Made by a program: the position numbers and the translations under genes. DNA of 63,356 bases, from positions 1-63,356 of the forward strand of contig DASUZB010000090.1 in NCBI GenBank assembly GCA_036377075.1, in the 5' to 3' direction. The notes beneath the pieces were generated by a model, which searched no databases, was not told where the DNA came from, and was given only the letters and a program-made list of their open reading frames with translations. How positions within the stretch are numbered: position 1 is the first letter of the stretch; the number at the start of each line of letters is the position of its first letter. Below are positions 37,786-46,786 of the stretch, in pieces. The DNA comes from DASUZB01 sp036377075. Lineage in GTDB: Bacteria > Actinomycetota > CALGFH01.

Positions 37786-38796
37786 TTACAGGTCGTCGCG
37801 TTCGCGGATCTTGCGGGTGTCGCGCAGCTCCATGTAGGGCTCGGCGTCGGCCGGGTGGCCGCCGGCGATCGCGCGGCGCCGCTCCAGCTCGGCGTTGAGC
37901 TCCGCGCCGAGCAGGATGGCCGTGTTGGACAGCCACAGCCAGACCAGGAAGACGATCACCCCGGCGAGGCTGCCGTAGGTCTTGTTGTAGGAGCTGAAGT
38001 TCGCCACGTAGAGCGCGAACCCGACCGAGACGACCACCCACACCACCACCGCCAGGGTCCCGCCGGGGGTGACCCAGCGGAACCCCTGCCTGGCGTTGGG
38101 CGACGCCCAGTACAGCAGCGCGAACAGGAAGCTCACCACCACCAGCAGCACCGGCCACTTGAGCAGGTCCCAGGCGGTGACGGCCGCCGGGCCGATGCCG
38201 AGGACCCCGCCGACGCGGTCGGCCAGCCCGCCGGTGACCACCACCGCGACCGACGAGGCGGCGAGCAGGACCATGACGACCACGGTCACGCCAAGGCGGA
38301 TCGGTACCGTCTTCCAGATCGGCCGGCCCTCGGGGACGTCGTAGATGGCGTTGCAGGCGCGCATGAACGCGGCCACGTAGCCCGAGGCCGACCACAGCGC
38401 GAGGGCGAGCCCGACCAGGGCGAGCACGCCGGCGGAGCCCTGGCTGCGCTGCAGGTTGTCGATCGCCTGGCGCAGGATGCCGTTGACCGTGCCAGGGACG
38501 ACCTGCCCCAGGTTGTCCAGCAGCCCCTGGATCGTCTGCTGCCCGGCGAGGCCGAGCAGTGAGACCACCACCAGCAGCGCCGGGAAGATGGAGAGCACGC
38601 CGTAGTAGGTGAGTGCCGCGGCCCAGTCGCTCAGGTTGTCGATCCGGAACTCCCTGACGGTGCCCTTGACCGCCGCCCACCACGAGCCTCCGGGCAGTTG
38701 CGTCGGCCGCTCCGCCGCGCGCCGGCGGCGGCCGCGCAGCCGCCTTTGTTGCTGCTCAGGTTCGGTCCCGCTCTCCGCCCCGGCCATCGCCAGCAC
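37786..38796 (-). CDS. YihY/BrkB family inner membrane protein
   Basis: Predicted 336 aa. The YihY/BrkB pattern is clear: a short basic N-terminus, then six helices including AALTYYGVLSIFPALLVVVS and YGSLAGVIVFLVWLWLSNTA, and the conserved LGAELNAELERRR near the C-terminus. Function is not firmly established (older reports called it RNase BN in error; some suggest an envelope or efflux role). It starts a leftward run of envelope-type small proteins. The ends are acidic or basic cytoplasmic tails. Confidence 0.92.
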   Translation of the reverse strand: MLAMAGAESGTEPEQQQRRLRGRRRRAAERPTQLPGGSWWAAVKGTVREFRIDNLSDWAAALTYYGVLSIFPALLVVVSLLGLAGQQTIQGLLDNLGQVVPGTVNGILRQAIDNLQRSQGSAGVLALVGLALALWSASGYVAAFMRACNAIYDVPEGRPIWKTVPIRLGVTVVVMVLLAASSVAVVVTGGLADRVGGVLGIGPAAVTAWDLLKWPVLLVVVSFLFALLYWASPNARQGFRWVTPGGTLAVVVWVVVSVGFALYVANFSSYNKTYGSLAGVIVFLVWLWLSNTAILLGAELNAELERRRAIAGGHPADAEPYMELRDTRKIRERDDL

Positions 38797-38823
38797 CTCC
38801 TCACCGCTGCCGTCCCGCGCGGC

Positions 38824-39087
38824 TCACTCGCCGGGCCAGCGGCCCGTCAAGCGGCGCAGCGCCACCGCACCGCCGCGGTCGGTTGCCGCCTTCACCAGCC
38901 CGAAGATCGCTCCCTCGAGGGCCGCCGCCGCCAGTACCTCGCCCCAGCCGTACTCGCCGGAGGTCGCCTCGGGTGCCTCCGACGCCCCGCTCACGAGCTT
39001 CCAGACCTGCTTGAACGCCATGCCGGCGATCAGCCCGCCGGTGATGCCCGCGGCCAGGCTCAGCGGCTTGTAGAGCAGCTTGCTCAC
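38824..39087 (-). CDS. DUF4235 small membrane protein
   Basis: Predicted 87 aa from the GTG at 39087, which overlaps the DUF3618 stop by 4 bp. DUF4235 pattern: SKLLYKPLSLAAGITGGLIA, GMAFKQVWKLVSG, then VLAAAALEGAIFGLVKAATD, two hydrophobic helices. Longer reading upstream gives low-complexity Arg/Gly sequence. These small proteins occur widely in actinobacteria beside DUF3618 and holin-like genes. Role unknown, probably in the cell envelope. Confidence 0.85.
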   Translation of the reverse strand: MSKLLYKPLSLAAGITGGLIAGMAFKQVWKLVSGASEAPEATSGEYGWGEVLAAAALEGAIFGLVKAATDRGGAVALRRLTGRWPGE

Positions 39088-39392
39088 CGGTGCCCCCTTC
39101 CGTTGCGCCACCAGACGACCAGCGCCACGGCCGCCACGCCGAGCGCGGCCACGCCCGCCAGCGGCCACGCCGCGCGCGCCGGCACGGCATCGCCGCCGGC
39201 GGCGGCCCGCCGCCTGGCCCGCCCCGTGATCGCGCCGACCCGCTCCGCGGCGCGGGCGCGCAGGTCCGCCTTGGCCGCCAGCGCGGCGACGGTATCGCCC
39301 AGCTCCGCACGGGTCCGCTCGATCTCCACCCGCAGCGCCTTCGGATCGGTCGTGGCCGCTGCCACCTCGCCGTCCCGCGTCGTGCCGCTCAT
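39084..39392 (-). CDS. DUF3618 family protein
   Basis: Predicted 102 aa. The hallmark ALRVEIERTRAELGDTVAAL lies at ~19-38, followed by a helical linker and one C-terminal TM helix (WPLAGVAALGVAAVALVVWW). DUF3618 proteins are small actinobacterial membrane-associated proteins of unknown function. Overlaps of 4 bp with genes on both sides show this is the middle gene of a three-gene operon. Confidence 0.88.
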   Translation of the reverse strand: MSGTTRDGEVAAATTDPKALRVEIERTRAELGDTVAALAAKADLRARAAERVGAITGRARRRAAAGGDAVPARAAWPLAGVAALGVAAVALVVWWRNGRGHR

Positions 39393-39793
39393 CGGCCTGC
39401 CCTCCTCTTGATCACCTCGACGTCAGCCTTGATCCCGGCGACGGCCTGCTCGGGCAGCGGCGGGGTGCCACGCTTGAGCTGCCCGCGGCCGACCAGCGCG
39501 AACAGGCCGCCGAGGGCGAAGAGCACCAGCGCCACCACCAGCGCGGCCAGCCAGGCTGGCCACACCGTCGCCAGCCCGAGGATGGCCGCGGCCACCAGCG
39601 CCGCGAGCCCGTAGACGGCGAATACCCCCGAACCACCGAGCAGGCCGGCCCCGAGCGCGGTGCGCTTGCCCTTCTCCGCCAGCTCGAGCTTGGCGAGCTG
39701 CAGCTCCTGCCGTACCAGCTGGGAGAGCTGGTCGGTGAGCCGCTGCACCAGCTCCACGGTCGACCGGGAATCCTGCTCGGTCCGCTCGCTCAT
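39389..39793 (-). CDS. Actinobacterial holin-like (phage holin family) membrane protein
   Basis: Predicted 134 aa. An amphipathic N-terminal helix (LVQRLTDQLSQLVRQELQLA, KLELAEKGKRTALGAG) precedes two helices (GVFAVYGLAALVAAAILGLA, LAALVVALVLFALGGLFALV). This is the widely found actinobacterial holin-superfamily III type, here chromosomal and not linked to phage genes. First gene of the operon with DUF3618 and DUF4235. The divergent SDR starts 163 bp away; the shared gap would hold both promoters. Confidence 0.85.
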   Translation of the reverse strand: MSERTEQDSRSTVELVQRLTDQLSQLVRQELQLAKLELAEKGKRTALGAGLLGGSGVFAVYGLAALVAAAILGLATVWPAWLAALVVALVLFALGGLFALVGRGQLKRGTPPLPEQAVAGIKADVEVIKRRAGR

Positions 39794-39956
39794 CCTTACC
39801 TCACCTCACTTGCGCACGAGCGTTGGGCTACCCGATCCGGCCGCGCCGTAACGAGCTGGACGAACCGACCGGAAAACAAGGCGAGGTGAGGGTGCCACAC
39901 TTGGCCCCTGCGCTCGAACCGAGCGACCCCGACCCGATCATCGAGAGGAGCCCAAC

Positions 39957-40652
39957 GTGGACGCGACCGTGCTCGTCACCGGCGGCCGTGGCGGCCTCGG
40001 GCCGGCGGTGACCGAAGCGTTCCTGGCCGACGGCTGGCGGGTGGTGACGCCGCTGCGGGAGTCGGAGCCCGCCGTGGCCGCTCCCGGCACCGCCGGGCAG
40101 CCCGAGGTGGTCGAGGCCGACCTGACCGACCCGGCGGCGGTCGAGCGGGCGGTCGCGCACGCCGCCGCCGACCCCGCCGCGCCGCTGCGGGCCGTGGTCA
40201 ACCTCGTCGGCGGCTACGCCGCCGGGACGCCGCTGCACGAGACGCCGCTGGAGGAGTTCGAGCGGCTGCTGGCGCTGAACCTGCGCCCGACCTTCCTGGT
40301 CACCCGCGCCGCCCTGCGGCACCTGCTGGGTGCGGGCGGCGGCGCGGTCGTCTGCGTCTCGGCCCGCGCCGCGCTGCAGCCGTTCGCCGGCGCCGTCCCC
40401 TACGCCACCGCCAAGGCCGCCGTGCTCGCCTTCTCCCAGGCGGTCGCGGCCGACTACAAGGCCAAGGGCGTGCGCTGCAACGCCATCCTGCCGAGCGTGA
40501 TCGACACGCCGGCCAACCGGGCCGCCCAGCCCGACGCCGACCACGCCAGGTGGGTCCCGCCCGCGCAGGTCGCCGCCGTGATCCGCTTCCTCGCCGGCGC
40601 CGAGTCGGCCCCGACCAGCGGGGCGGCCGTCCCGGTGTACGGCCGGGCCTGA
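39957..40652 (+). CDS. Short-chain dehydrogenase/reductase
   Basis: Predicted 231 aa, GTG start after GAGGAGCCCAAC. NAD(P) motif VTGGRGGLGPAV (~7-18), the NNAG-equivalent LVGGYA (~83), catalytic Ser in VCVSARAAL (~130) and YATAKAA (Tyr and Lys, ~144-148). The glycine-rich signature has an Arg after the second Gly, which would favour NADP. Substrate is unknown. It is upstream of the cheA operon on the same strand with a 92-bp gap, likely independent. Confidence 0.88.
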   Translation: MDATVLVTGGRGGLGPAVTEAFLADGWRVVTPLRESEPAVAAPGTAGQPEVVEADLTDPAAVERAVAHAAADPAAPLRAVVNLVGGYAAGTPLHETPLEEFERLLALNLRPTFLVTRAALRHLLGAGGGAVVCVSARAALQPFAGAVPYATAKAAVLAFSQAVAADYKAKGVRCNAILPSVIDTPANRAAQPDADHARWVPPAQVAAVIRFLAGAESAPTSGAAVPVYGRA

Positions 40653-40744
40653 GCCCGCCCGGCGGCGGGGACGGGTGCGGCTCGCTGCAGCGTGCCAGCC
40701 CACCGGCGTTCAAGGTCGGCCGCCTGGCTGGCGAAGACCCTTGC

Positions 40745-43201
40745 ATGGAGGACCTCGAGGACGTCATCCGCGAGTTCCTGGTGGAGAGCTACGAGAACCT
40801 CGACCGGCTCGACCAGGACCTGATCGTGCTGGAGGCCGACCCCGCCTCGCGGCAGACGCTGGCCAGCGTCTTCCGCACCATCCACACGATCAAGGGCACC
40901 TGCGGCTTCCTCGGCTTCTCGCGCCTCGAGTCGGTCACCCACAGCGGCGAGAACCTGCTCTCGCGCCTGCGCGACGGGCGCCTCGCGCTGACCCCGGAGA
41001 TCATCTCGGGCCTGCTCGCCCTGGTGGACGCGGTACGGGAGATCCTGTCCCACATCGAGTCGACCAACCTCGAGGGCGAGGGCGACTACGCCGACCTGAT
41101 CGCCAGGCTCGACCACCTGCAGACTGCGGGGGGCTCCGCCCCCCGCACACCCCCCGAAACCCAAGCTTCCGGGGGGAGCCATCCTGCGAAGCCCAGCGGC
41201 CCGAGCCCCATGGCCGCGAGTCCGGGGGCGTTGGGGCCCGAGGCGGCGGCCACGTGGACCGCGACGGCTGATGCGGTGCCGCGGGAGCCCGCCGAGCGGC
41301 CCGACCCCACCCCTGCCCCGGCGGCTCCCGAGCCTTCGCAGCCGGCGACCGAGGCCTCCGGCGCGGCCGACCCGAGCACGGTTCCCGCGCCGGCGGTTGC
41401 TTCCGGCGGGGAGGACGCGGCCGCGGAGGTTGGGGGCGCCACTGGCGCGGAGGAGGGGGGCTCGAGTGCTCCGCCGCGCGGGGGTGGTGGGGCGCATGAG
41501 TCGGGGGACGAGGGAGTACGGCAGCAGGAGCCGCGCGGCGGCGCGGTGTCGGAGTCCACCGTCCGGGTCGACGTCGCCGTGCTCGACCGCCTCATGAACC
41601 TGGTCGGCGAGCTGGTCCTCGCCCGCAACCGCCTGGCCCGCCTGGCCGGCAGCGACCGCGACAAGGACCTGGCGGCGCTCGCCCAGCGGCTCAGCCTGAT
41701 CACCTCGGAGCTGCAGGACGGCGTGATGAAGACGCGCATGCAGCCGATCGGCAACCTCTTCGGCAAGCTGCCGAGGGTCGTCCGCGACCTGGCGCTGGTG
41801 CTCGGCAAGCAGGCCCGCATCGACCTGAGCGGCGCCGGCACCGAGCTGGACCGCACCATCGTCGAGGCGATCAAGGACCCGCTGACCCACCTGGTGCGCA
41901 ACGCCGTCGACCACGGCATCGAGGCCCCGGACGTGCGCCGCGCCGCCGGCAAGCCCTCCGAGGGCCGCATCGTCCTGCGCGCCTACTACGAGGGCGGCCA
42001 GGTCCACATCGAGATCGCCGACGACGGCGGCGGCATCGACCTCGAGCGGGTGCGGCGGCGCGCCGCCGACCACGGCCTGGTCGCGCCCGAAGAGGCCCAG
42101 CGGATGAGCGACCGGGAGGCGCTCGACCTGGTGTTCCTCGCCGGGTTCTCGACCGCCGAGGCGGTCACCAGCCTGTCGGGCCGGGGCGTCGGCATGGACG
42201 TGGTCCGCACCAACGTGGAGCGCATCGGCGGCACCGTCGAGGTCGAGAGCCGCCAGGGGGTCGGCACCACCTTCCTGGTGAAGCTCCCGCTCACCCTCGC
42301 GATCGTGCCCGCGCTCGTGGTGACGTGCGCGGGCCAGCGCTTCGCCATCCCGCGGGCCAACCTGGTCGAGCTGGTCCGCCTCGAAGGCCAGGACGCCGGC
42401 GTCGAGCTGGTCCACGACCGGCCCGTGTACCGGCTACGCGGCCGCCTGCTGCCGCTCGTGCGGCTGCGCCAGGAGCTGGACCTGGCCGGGGCGGACTCCG
42501 ACGGCGCGATCGTCGTGCTGCAGGCCGGTGAGCAGCGCTTCGGCCTGGTGGTGGCGCACGTCGACGACAGCGAGGAGATCGTGGTCAAGCCGGTCGCCGG
42601 CGCGGTCAAGCGGGTCGGCCTCTACGCCGGGGCGACCATCATGGGCGACGGCGCGGTGGCGCTCATCCTCGACGTGCCGGCGCTGGCACGGCGCTCCGGG
42701 GTGAGCGCCGAGGCCGGCGGGCGGATGCTGGTCGAAGGGACTGCCGATGCGGCGGCGGACGGCGACGTCCTGGAGCGGCTGCTGGTGGTCACCGCGACCG
42801 GCGGCGTCCGGGTGGCGCTGCCGCTGATCCTGGTCGACCGCCTCGAGGAGTTCCCGCGGGGGGCGCTGGAGCTCAGCGGGGACGGCGACGTGGTGCAGTA
42901 CCAGGACCGCATCATGCCGCTGGTGCGCCTGCCGGGCGGCAAGGGCTCCAGCTCCACGGGCACGGTGGTCCCGGTCGTGGTCACCAGCCACAGCGGCCGC
43001 CAGACCGGGCTGGTGGTCGAGCGCATCGTCGACGTGGTCGAGCAGCGCTCCGGCCCGGTCGAGCCGTCCAGCCGCTCCTGGTCGGCCGGCTGCGCCATCC
43101 TGGGCGGCCAGGTGACCGAGCTGCTCGACCTGGACAAGCTGCTGGGACGGCCGAAGGTCGCTCCCCGGCCGCTGCGCGCTCCCGAGCCGGCGGAGGTGTG
43201 A
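40745..43201 (+). CDS. cheA: Chemotaxis histidine kinase CheA with two C-terminal CheW-like domains
   Basis: Predicted 818 aa. HPt domain at ~1-110 with phospho-His H47 (HTIKGTCGFLGF). A long Pro/Ala-rich linker (~127-265) lacks a recognisable CheY-binding P2 domain. The dimerisation region (~268-335, LMNLVGELVLARNRL), HATPase (~340-535, HLVRNAVDHGIE, DDGGGIDLE, GRGVGMDVV) and CheW-like P5 (~540-650) follow. A second CheW-like domain lies at ~675-805 (LLVVTATGGVRVALPLILVD, QYQDRIMPLVRLPG). The linker begins with a dispersed GC-rich repeat (41123-41159). It autophosphorylates in response to the receptor array and feeds CheY and CheB, both downstream. Upstream gene is unrelated, so this is the first gene of the operon. 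Confidence 0.95.
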   Translation: MEDLEDVIREFLVESYENLDRLDQDLIVLEADPASRQTLASVFRTIHTIKGTCGFLGFSRLESVTHSGENLLSRLRDGRLALTPEIISGLLALVDAVREILSHIESTNLEGEGDYADLIARLDHLQTAGGSAPRTPPETQASGGSHPAKPSGPSPMAASPGALGPEAAATWTATADAVPREPAERPDPTPAPAAPEPSQPATEASGAADPSTVPAPAVASGGEDAAAEVGGATGAEEGGSSAPPRGGGGAHESGDEGVRQQEPRGGAVSESTVRVDVAVLDRLMNLVGELVLARNRLARLAGSDRDKDLAALAQRLSLITSELQDGVMKTRMQPIGNLFGKLPRVVRDLALVLGKQARIDLSGAGTELDRTIVEAIKDPLTHLVRNAVDHGIEAPDVRRAAGKPSEGRIVLRAYYEGGQVHIEIADDGGGIDLERVRRRAADHGLVAPEEAQRMSDREALDLVFLAGFSTAEAVTSLSGRGVGMDVVRTNVERIGGTVEVESRQGVGTTFLVKLPLTLAIVPALVVTCAGQRFAIPRANLVELVRLEGQDAGVELVHDRPVYRLRGRLLPLVRLRQELDLAGADSDGAIVVLQAGEQRFGLVVAHVDDSEEIVVKPVAGAVKRVGLYAGATIMGDGAVALILDVPALARRSGVSAEAGGRMLVEGTADAAADGDVLERLLVVTATGGVRVALPLILVDRLEEFPRGALELSGDGDVVQYQDRIMPLVRLPGGKGSSSTGTVVPVVVTSHSGRQTGLVVERIVDVVEQRSGPVEPSSRSWSAGCAILGGQVTELLDLDKLLGRPKVAPRPLRAPEPAEV
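41123..41159 (+). repeat. Dispersed GC-rich repeat (family B) translated inside the cheA linker
   Basis: ACTGCGGGGGGCTCCGCCCC followed by CCGCACACCCCCCGAAA. A nearly identical segment begins two bases after the RbpA-like stop codon (63244). GGGGGGC and GCCCCCC pair around the short loop TCC. Here it is read in frame as TAGGSAPRTPPE right after the HPt domain, in a linker region with no ancestral constraint. Confidence 0.75.
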
Positions 43202-43202
43202 G

Positions 43203-43625
43203 GTGGCGACCGTGTGGCTGTGCACCTTCAAGGTCGGCGACCGCTGGCTGGGCATCGAGGTCGCCCGCGTCCAGGAGATCCTCCGCGCCCGCCCGGCGAC
43301 CCCGGTGCCGCTGGCCCCGCCGGTGGTCGCCGGCCTGGTCAACCTGCGCGGCCAGATCGTCACCGCGGTCGACCTGCGACGGCGCCTCGAGCTCGTCCAG
43401 CAGGAGCAGGAGCACGACCCGGCCCAGGTGGTGGTGGACGGCGCCGAAGGCGCCGTCAGCCTGCTGGTCGACGAGGTCGGGGACGTGCTCGAGGTGGCGG
43501 AGGACGACTTCGAGCCGCCCCCGCCGACCATGACCGGCGACGCCCGGGAGCTGATCTCCGGCGCCTGGAAGCTCCCCGACCGGCTCCTGCTCGCCCTCGA
43601 CGTCGACGCGGCGGTGACCACATGA
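43203..43625 (+). CDS. cheW: Chemotaxis coupling protein CheW
   Basis: Predicted 140 aa, GTG start one base after the cheA stop. The standard CheW fold is seen: LCTFKVGDRWLGIEVARVQE, AGLVNLRGQIVTAVDLRRRL and VSLLVDEVGDVLEVAEDDFE. It links CheA to the receptor. The 3' end overlaps the receptor gene by 4 bp. Confidence 0.95.
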   Translation: MATVWLCTFKVGDRWLGIEVARVQEILRARPATPVPLAPPVVAGLVNLRGQIVTAVDLRRRLELVQQEQEHDPAQVVVDGAEGAVSLLVDEVGDVLEVAEDDFEPPPPTMTGDARELISGAWKLPDRLLLALDVDAAVTT

Positions 43626-45205
43626 CCTCCACCCCCACGACCTCGCCACGGCTCGGCCTCGCCGCCAAGCTGGCGGGCGGCTTCCTGCTGGTGACCGCGG
43701 TCACCGCCACCGTCGGGCTCTACGGGCTGTCCCGCCTCGGCGTGATCGAGGGGCGGGCGCAGGAGCTGGTGGGCCGGGACCTGCCCAGGGTCGAGCGCGC
43801 CGACCAGGCGCGCAGCCACATGCTCGACGCGCACGACGCGCTGCGCGACCTCCTCGAAGGGGGCGAGGCCGACCGGGCGCAGCTCGAAGCGCGCCTCGTC
43901 GCCGCCACCAGACGCGGCGACGAGACACTTCGCGGCCTGCGCGGCGAGGCGATGAGCGACGAGGAGGCCAGCGCCCTGAGCGAGGTGGAGCGGGCATGGG
44001 CCTCGTTCAAGGACGGCCTCGACCAGGTGCGGGGGACGCGGGCCTCGGGCCGGCAGGCGGCCACCACGAAGCCGACCGAGGACGCCGCCGACCAGACGAT
44101 CGCGGCCATCGGCCGGCTCGACGACCTGGCCATCGAGGACATGCGCCAGGACGCCGCCGCGGCCGCGAAGACCTACCGCAGCTCGCGCAACACCACCGCC
44201 CTGCTGCTGGTCGCGGCCGTGGCGCTGGCGGCGTGCCTGGCGCTGTGGCTGGTCCGCACCCTGACCCGGCCGGTGCGGCGCGCCCAGGACCTGCTGCAGC
44301 GGGTGGCGGGCGGCGACCTCTCCCAGCACGCCGAGGTCGGCTCCGGCGACGAGCTCGGGCGCATGACGGCCGCCCTCAACCAGACGGTCGAGCGCATGCG
44401 CGGCGCGATCGCCACCATCGCGCAGAGCTCCAGCGGCCTGACCGGCGCGGCCGAGCGCATGCGGCTGGTCAGTCAGCAGGTGAGCGCGACCGCCGAGGAG
44501 ACCTCCGCCCAGGCGGCCAACGTCTCGGCGGCCGCCGACCAGGTGAGCGCGAACATCCAGACGGTGGCGTCCGGCGCCGAGGAGATGGGCACCAGCATCA
44601 CCGAGATCGCCAAGAGCGCCAACGAGGCCGCCGAGGTGGCCACCTCGGCGGTGCGGATGGCCGGCGACACCAACCGGACCATCACCAAGCTGGGCGCCTC
44701 CAGCCAGGAGATCACCGAGGTGGTCAAGGCGATCACCGCGATCGCAGAGCAGACCAACCTGCTGGCCCTGAACGCCACTATCGAGGCGGCACGGGCGGGC
44801 GACGCGGGCAGGGGGTTCGCCGTGGTCGCCGGCGAGGTCAAGGAGCTGGCCAAGCAGACGGCCCAGGCGACCGAGGACATCATCGGCCGGACCGGGGCGA
44901 TCCAGGCGGACAGCCAGGAGGCGGTCACCGCGATCGAGCGGATCGCCAAGATCATCGACCAGATCGCGGCGACGCAGACGACCATCGCCAGCGCCGTGGA
45001 GGAACAGACAGTGACCACCAACGAGATCGGTCGCAGCGTCAACGAGGCGGCCACCGGCAGCTCGGAGATCGCCCGCAACGTCTCCGGGGTGGCCGAGGCG
45101 GCCAAGGACACCACCCGCCACGCGGTCGACACCCAGCAGGCCGCGCAGGAGCTGACCCAAATCTCGTCCGAGCTCACGGAGTTGGTCGGCCATTTCAGGA
45201 TCTGA
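43622..45205 (+). CDS. Methyl-accepting chemotaxis protein
   Basis: Predicted 527 aa. TM1 ~13-35, a short periplasmic four-helix-type sensor (~36-190), TM2 (~193-213), HAMP (~214-265), then the cytoplasmic signalling helix hairpin with tip IAEQTNLLALNATIEAARAG (~374-393) and GRGFAVVAGEVKELAKQTAQ. Multiple Gln/Glu sites suitable for CheR and CheB flank the tip. The Thr in ALNATIEAAR (usually Ala) and Gly in VVAGEVKE are small departures. It is the only receptor in the cluster, so ligand specificity is unknown. Confidence 0.94.
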   Translation: MTSTPTTSPRLGLAAKLAGGFLLVTAVTATVGLYGLSRLGVIEGRAQELVGRDLPRVERADQARSHMLDAHDALRDLLEGGEADRAQLEARLVAATRRGDETLRGLRGEAMSDEEASALSEVERAWASFKDGLDQVRGTRASGRQAATTKPTEDAADQTIAAIGRLDDLAIEDMRQDAAAAAKTYRSSRNTTALLLVAAVALAACLALWLVRTLTRPVRRAQDLLQRVAGGDLSQHAEVGSGDELGRMTAALNQTVERMRGAIATIAQSSSGLTGAAERMRLVSQQVSATAEETSAQAANVSAAADQVSANIQTVASGAEEMGTSITEIAKSANEAAEVATSAVRMAGDTNRTITKLGASSQEITEVVKAITAIAEQTNLLALNATIEAARAGDAGRGFAVVAGEVKELAKQTAQATEDIIGRTGAIQADSQEAVTAIERIAKIIDQIAATQTTIASAVEEQTVTTNEIGRSVNEAATGSSEIARNVSGVAEAAKDTTRHAVDTQQAAQELTQISSELTELVGHFRI

Positions 45206-45266
45206 CCCAACACGACCGCAGCCGCGGGCCTTTCGATCGTGGCCGGGCGGCGAAGGGAGGTGACGG

Positions 45267-45641
45267 GTGCGCGCGCTGGTGATCGACGATTCCAAGGCGA
45301 TCCGCATCATCCTGCGCAAGCTGCTCGGTGAGCTCGGCTTCGAGGTGGCCGAGGCGGCGGACGGCCGTGAGGCGCTGGAGCGCCTCAACGGACCCATGGG
45401 CCCGTTCGACCTCGCCCTGGTCGACTGGAACATGCCGGAGATGAACGGGCTCGAGTTCGTGCGCGAGGTGCGCGGCCAGGGCGGCCACGAGGACCTCACC
45501 ATGGTGATGGTCACCACCGAGACCGAGAGCGGCCAGGTGGTCCGCGCCCTCGCGGCCGGGGCGAACGAGTACATCATGAAGCCGTTCTCCCGGGACGTGC
45601 TGATCGACAAGCTGAGCATGCTCGGTCTGGTCCCGGCATGA
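45267..45641 (+). CDS. cheY: Chemotaxis response regulator CheY
   Basis: Predicted 124 aa, a single receiver domain. GTG start with a strong GGGAGGTGAC site. Acidic pair D7/D8 (ALVIDDSKA), phosphoacceptor D53 (ALVDWNMPEMNG), Thr in VMVTTETE and Lys in YIMKPFS. It should bind the flagellar switch after phosphorylation by CheA. The stop overlaps the cheB start by 4 bp. Confidence 0.95.
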   Translation: MRALVIDDSKAIRIILRKLLGELGFEVAEAADGREALERLNGPMGPFDLALVDWNMPEMNGLEFVREVRGQGGHEDLTMVMVTTETESGQVVRALAAGANEYIMKPFSRDVLIDKLSMLGLVPA

Positions 45642-46786
45642 CCCGAGCGGTGAGGGTGCTGGTGGTGGACGACTCGGTGGTCGTCCGCCGGCTGGTGACG
45701 CGCCTGCTCGACGAGGACCCGGGCATCGAGGTGGCCGGCGTCGCCGCCGACGGCCGCCGCGCCCTGGCGGTCCTCCCGCAGGTCCACCCGGACGTGGTCG
45801 TGCTCGACGTGGAGATGCCCGAGCTCGACGGGCTGGCGACCCTCGCCGCCATCCGCGAGCGCCACCCCCACGTGCGGGTGATCATGTTCTCCAGCCTGAC
45901 CGAGCGTGGCGCCGCCACCACGCTCGAGGCGCTCGCCCTCGGCGCGTCCGACTACGTCACCAAGCCGCCGGCGCTGTCCCCGTCCGACGCGGTGCTCGAC
46001 GAGGTCCGCGAGCAGCTGGTCACCAAGGTGCGGGTGCTGGGCGACCGCTCCGAACGGGCGCGGGCCGGTGCCGGCGCGCCGCCGGCGCGCGGCTGGCAGG
46101 CCGGGCCGGCGCGGCCGGTCGGCCCGGTCCCCGCCGCGGCGGCGCCGCGGCACCGCGCCGAGCGGGTGGAGGTGGTCGCCGTCGGCTCCTCCACCGGCGG
46201 CCCGAACGCGCTCGGCGAGCTGCTCGCCGGGTTGCCGGCCGACTTCCCCGCGCCCGTGCTGATCGTGCAGCACATGCCGCCGCTGTTCACCCGCATGCTG
46301 GCCGAGCGGCTGGACGCGGGCTGTCCCCTGACCGTCGCCGAGGCGGTGCCGGGCGCCGAGCTCCGCCCGGGCGAGGTGTGGCTCGCGCCGGGCGGGCGCC
46401 ACCTGCTGGTCGAGCGCCAGGCGGGGGTGGTGCGGCTGGCCACCAGCCAGGCACCACCGGAGAACTCCTGCCGGCCCTCCGTGGACGTGCTGTTCCGCTC
46501 GGTGTCCGCCGCCTACGGCGACGCCGCGCTCGGGGTGGTGCTGACCGGCATGGGCCGCGACGGGGTGGCCGGCAGCGCGGCGCTGCGCGCCGGCGGCGGT
46601 CAGGTGCTGGTGCAGGACAAGGCCAGCTCGGTGGTCTGGGGCATGCCGGGACTGGTGGCGGAGGCGGGCATGGCCGACCAGGTGGTGCCGCTCGACCAGC
46701 TCGCCGCCGAGCTGTGCCGCCGGGTGCGGCCGGACGGACGGGCGCGGGCGGCCCTGCGGTTGCTCGGAGGTGAGCAAGCGACATGA
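45638..46786 (+). CDS. cheB: Chemotaxis methylesterase/glutamine deamidase CheB
   Basis: Predicted 382 aa. Receiver domain at the N-terminus (VLVVDDSVVVRRLV; phosphoacceptor in VVVLDVEMPELDG), a Pro/Ala/Arg-rich linker (~140-175), and the catalytic methylesterase domain with Ser in VGSSTGGPNAL, His in IVQHMPPLFT and Asp in TGMGRDGVAG. It removes methyl groups from the receptor. The stop overlaps the cheR start by 4 bp. Confidence 0.95.
   Translation: MTRAVRVLVVDDSVVVRRLVTRLLDEDPGIEVAGVAADGRRALAVLPQVHPDVVVLDVEMPELDGLATLAAIRERHPHVRVIMFSSLTERGAATTLEALALGASDYVTKPPALSPSDAVLDEVREQLVTKVRVLGDRSERARAGAGAPPARGWQAGPARPVGPVPAAAAPRHRAERVEVVAVGSSTGGPNALGELLAGLPADFPAPVLIVQHMPPLFTRMLAERLDAGCPLTVAEAVPGAELRPGEVWLAPGGRHLLVERQAGVVRLATSQAPPENSCRPSVDVLFRSVSAAYGDAALGVVLTGMGRDGVAGSAALRAGGGQVLVQDKASSVVWGMPGLVAEAGMADQVVPLDQLAAELCRRVRPDGRARAALRLLGGEQAT

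Noticed and set aside
42434..46777. Minus-strand open frame of 1447 codons across the chemotaxis operon
   Set aside because: It lies opposite five recognised che genes, with a composition typical of reverse reading in very GC-rich DNA. No domain is recognisable.
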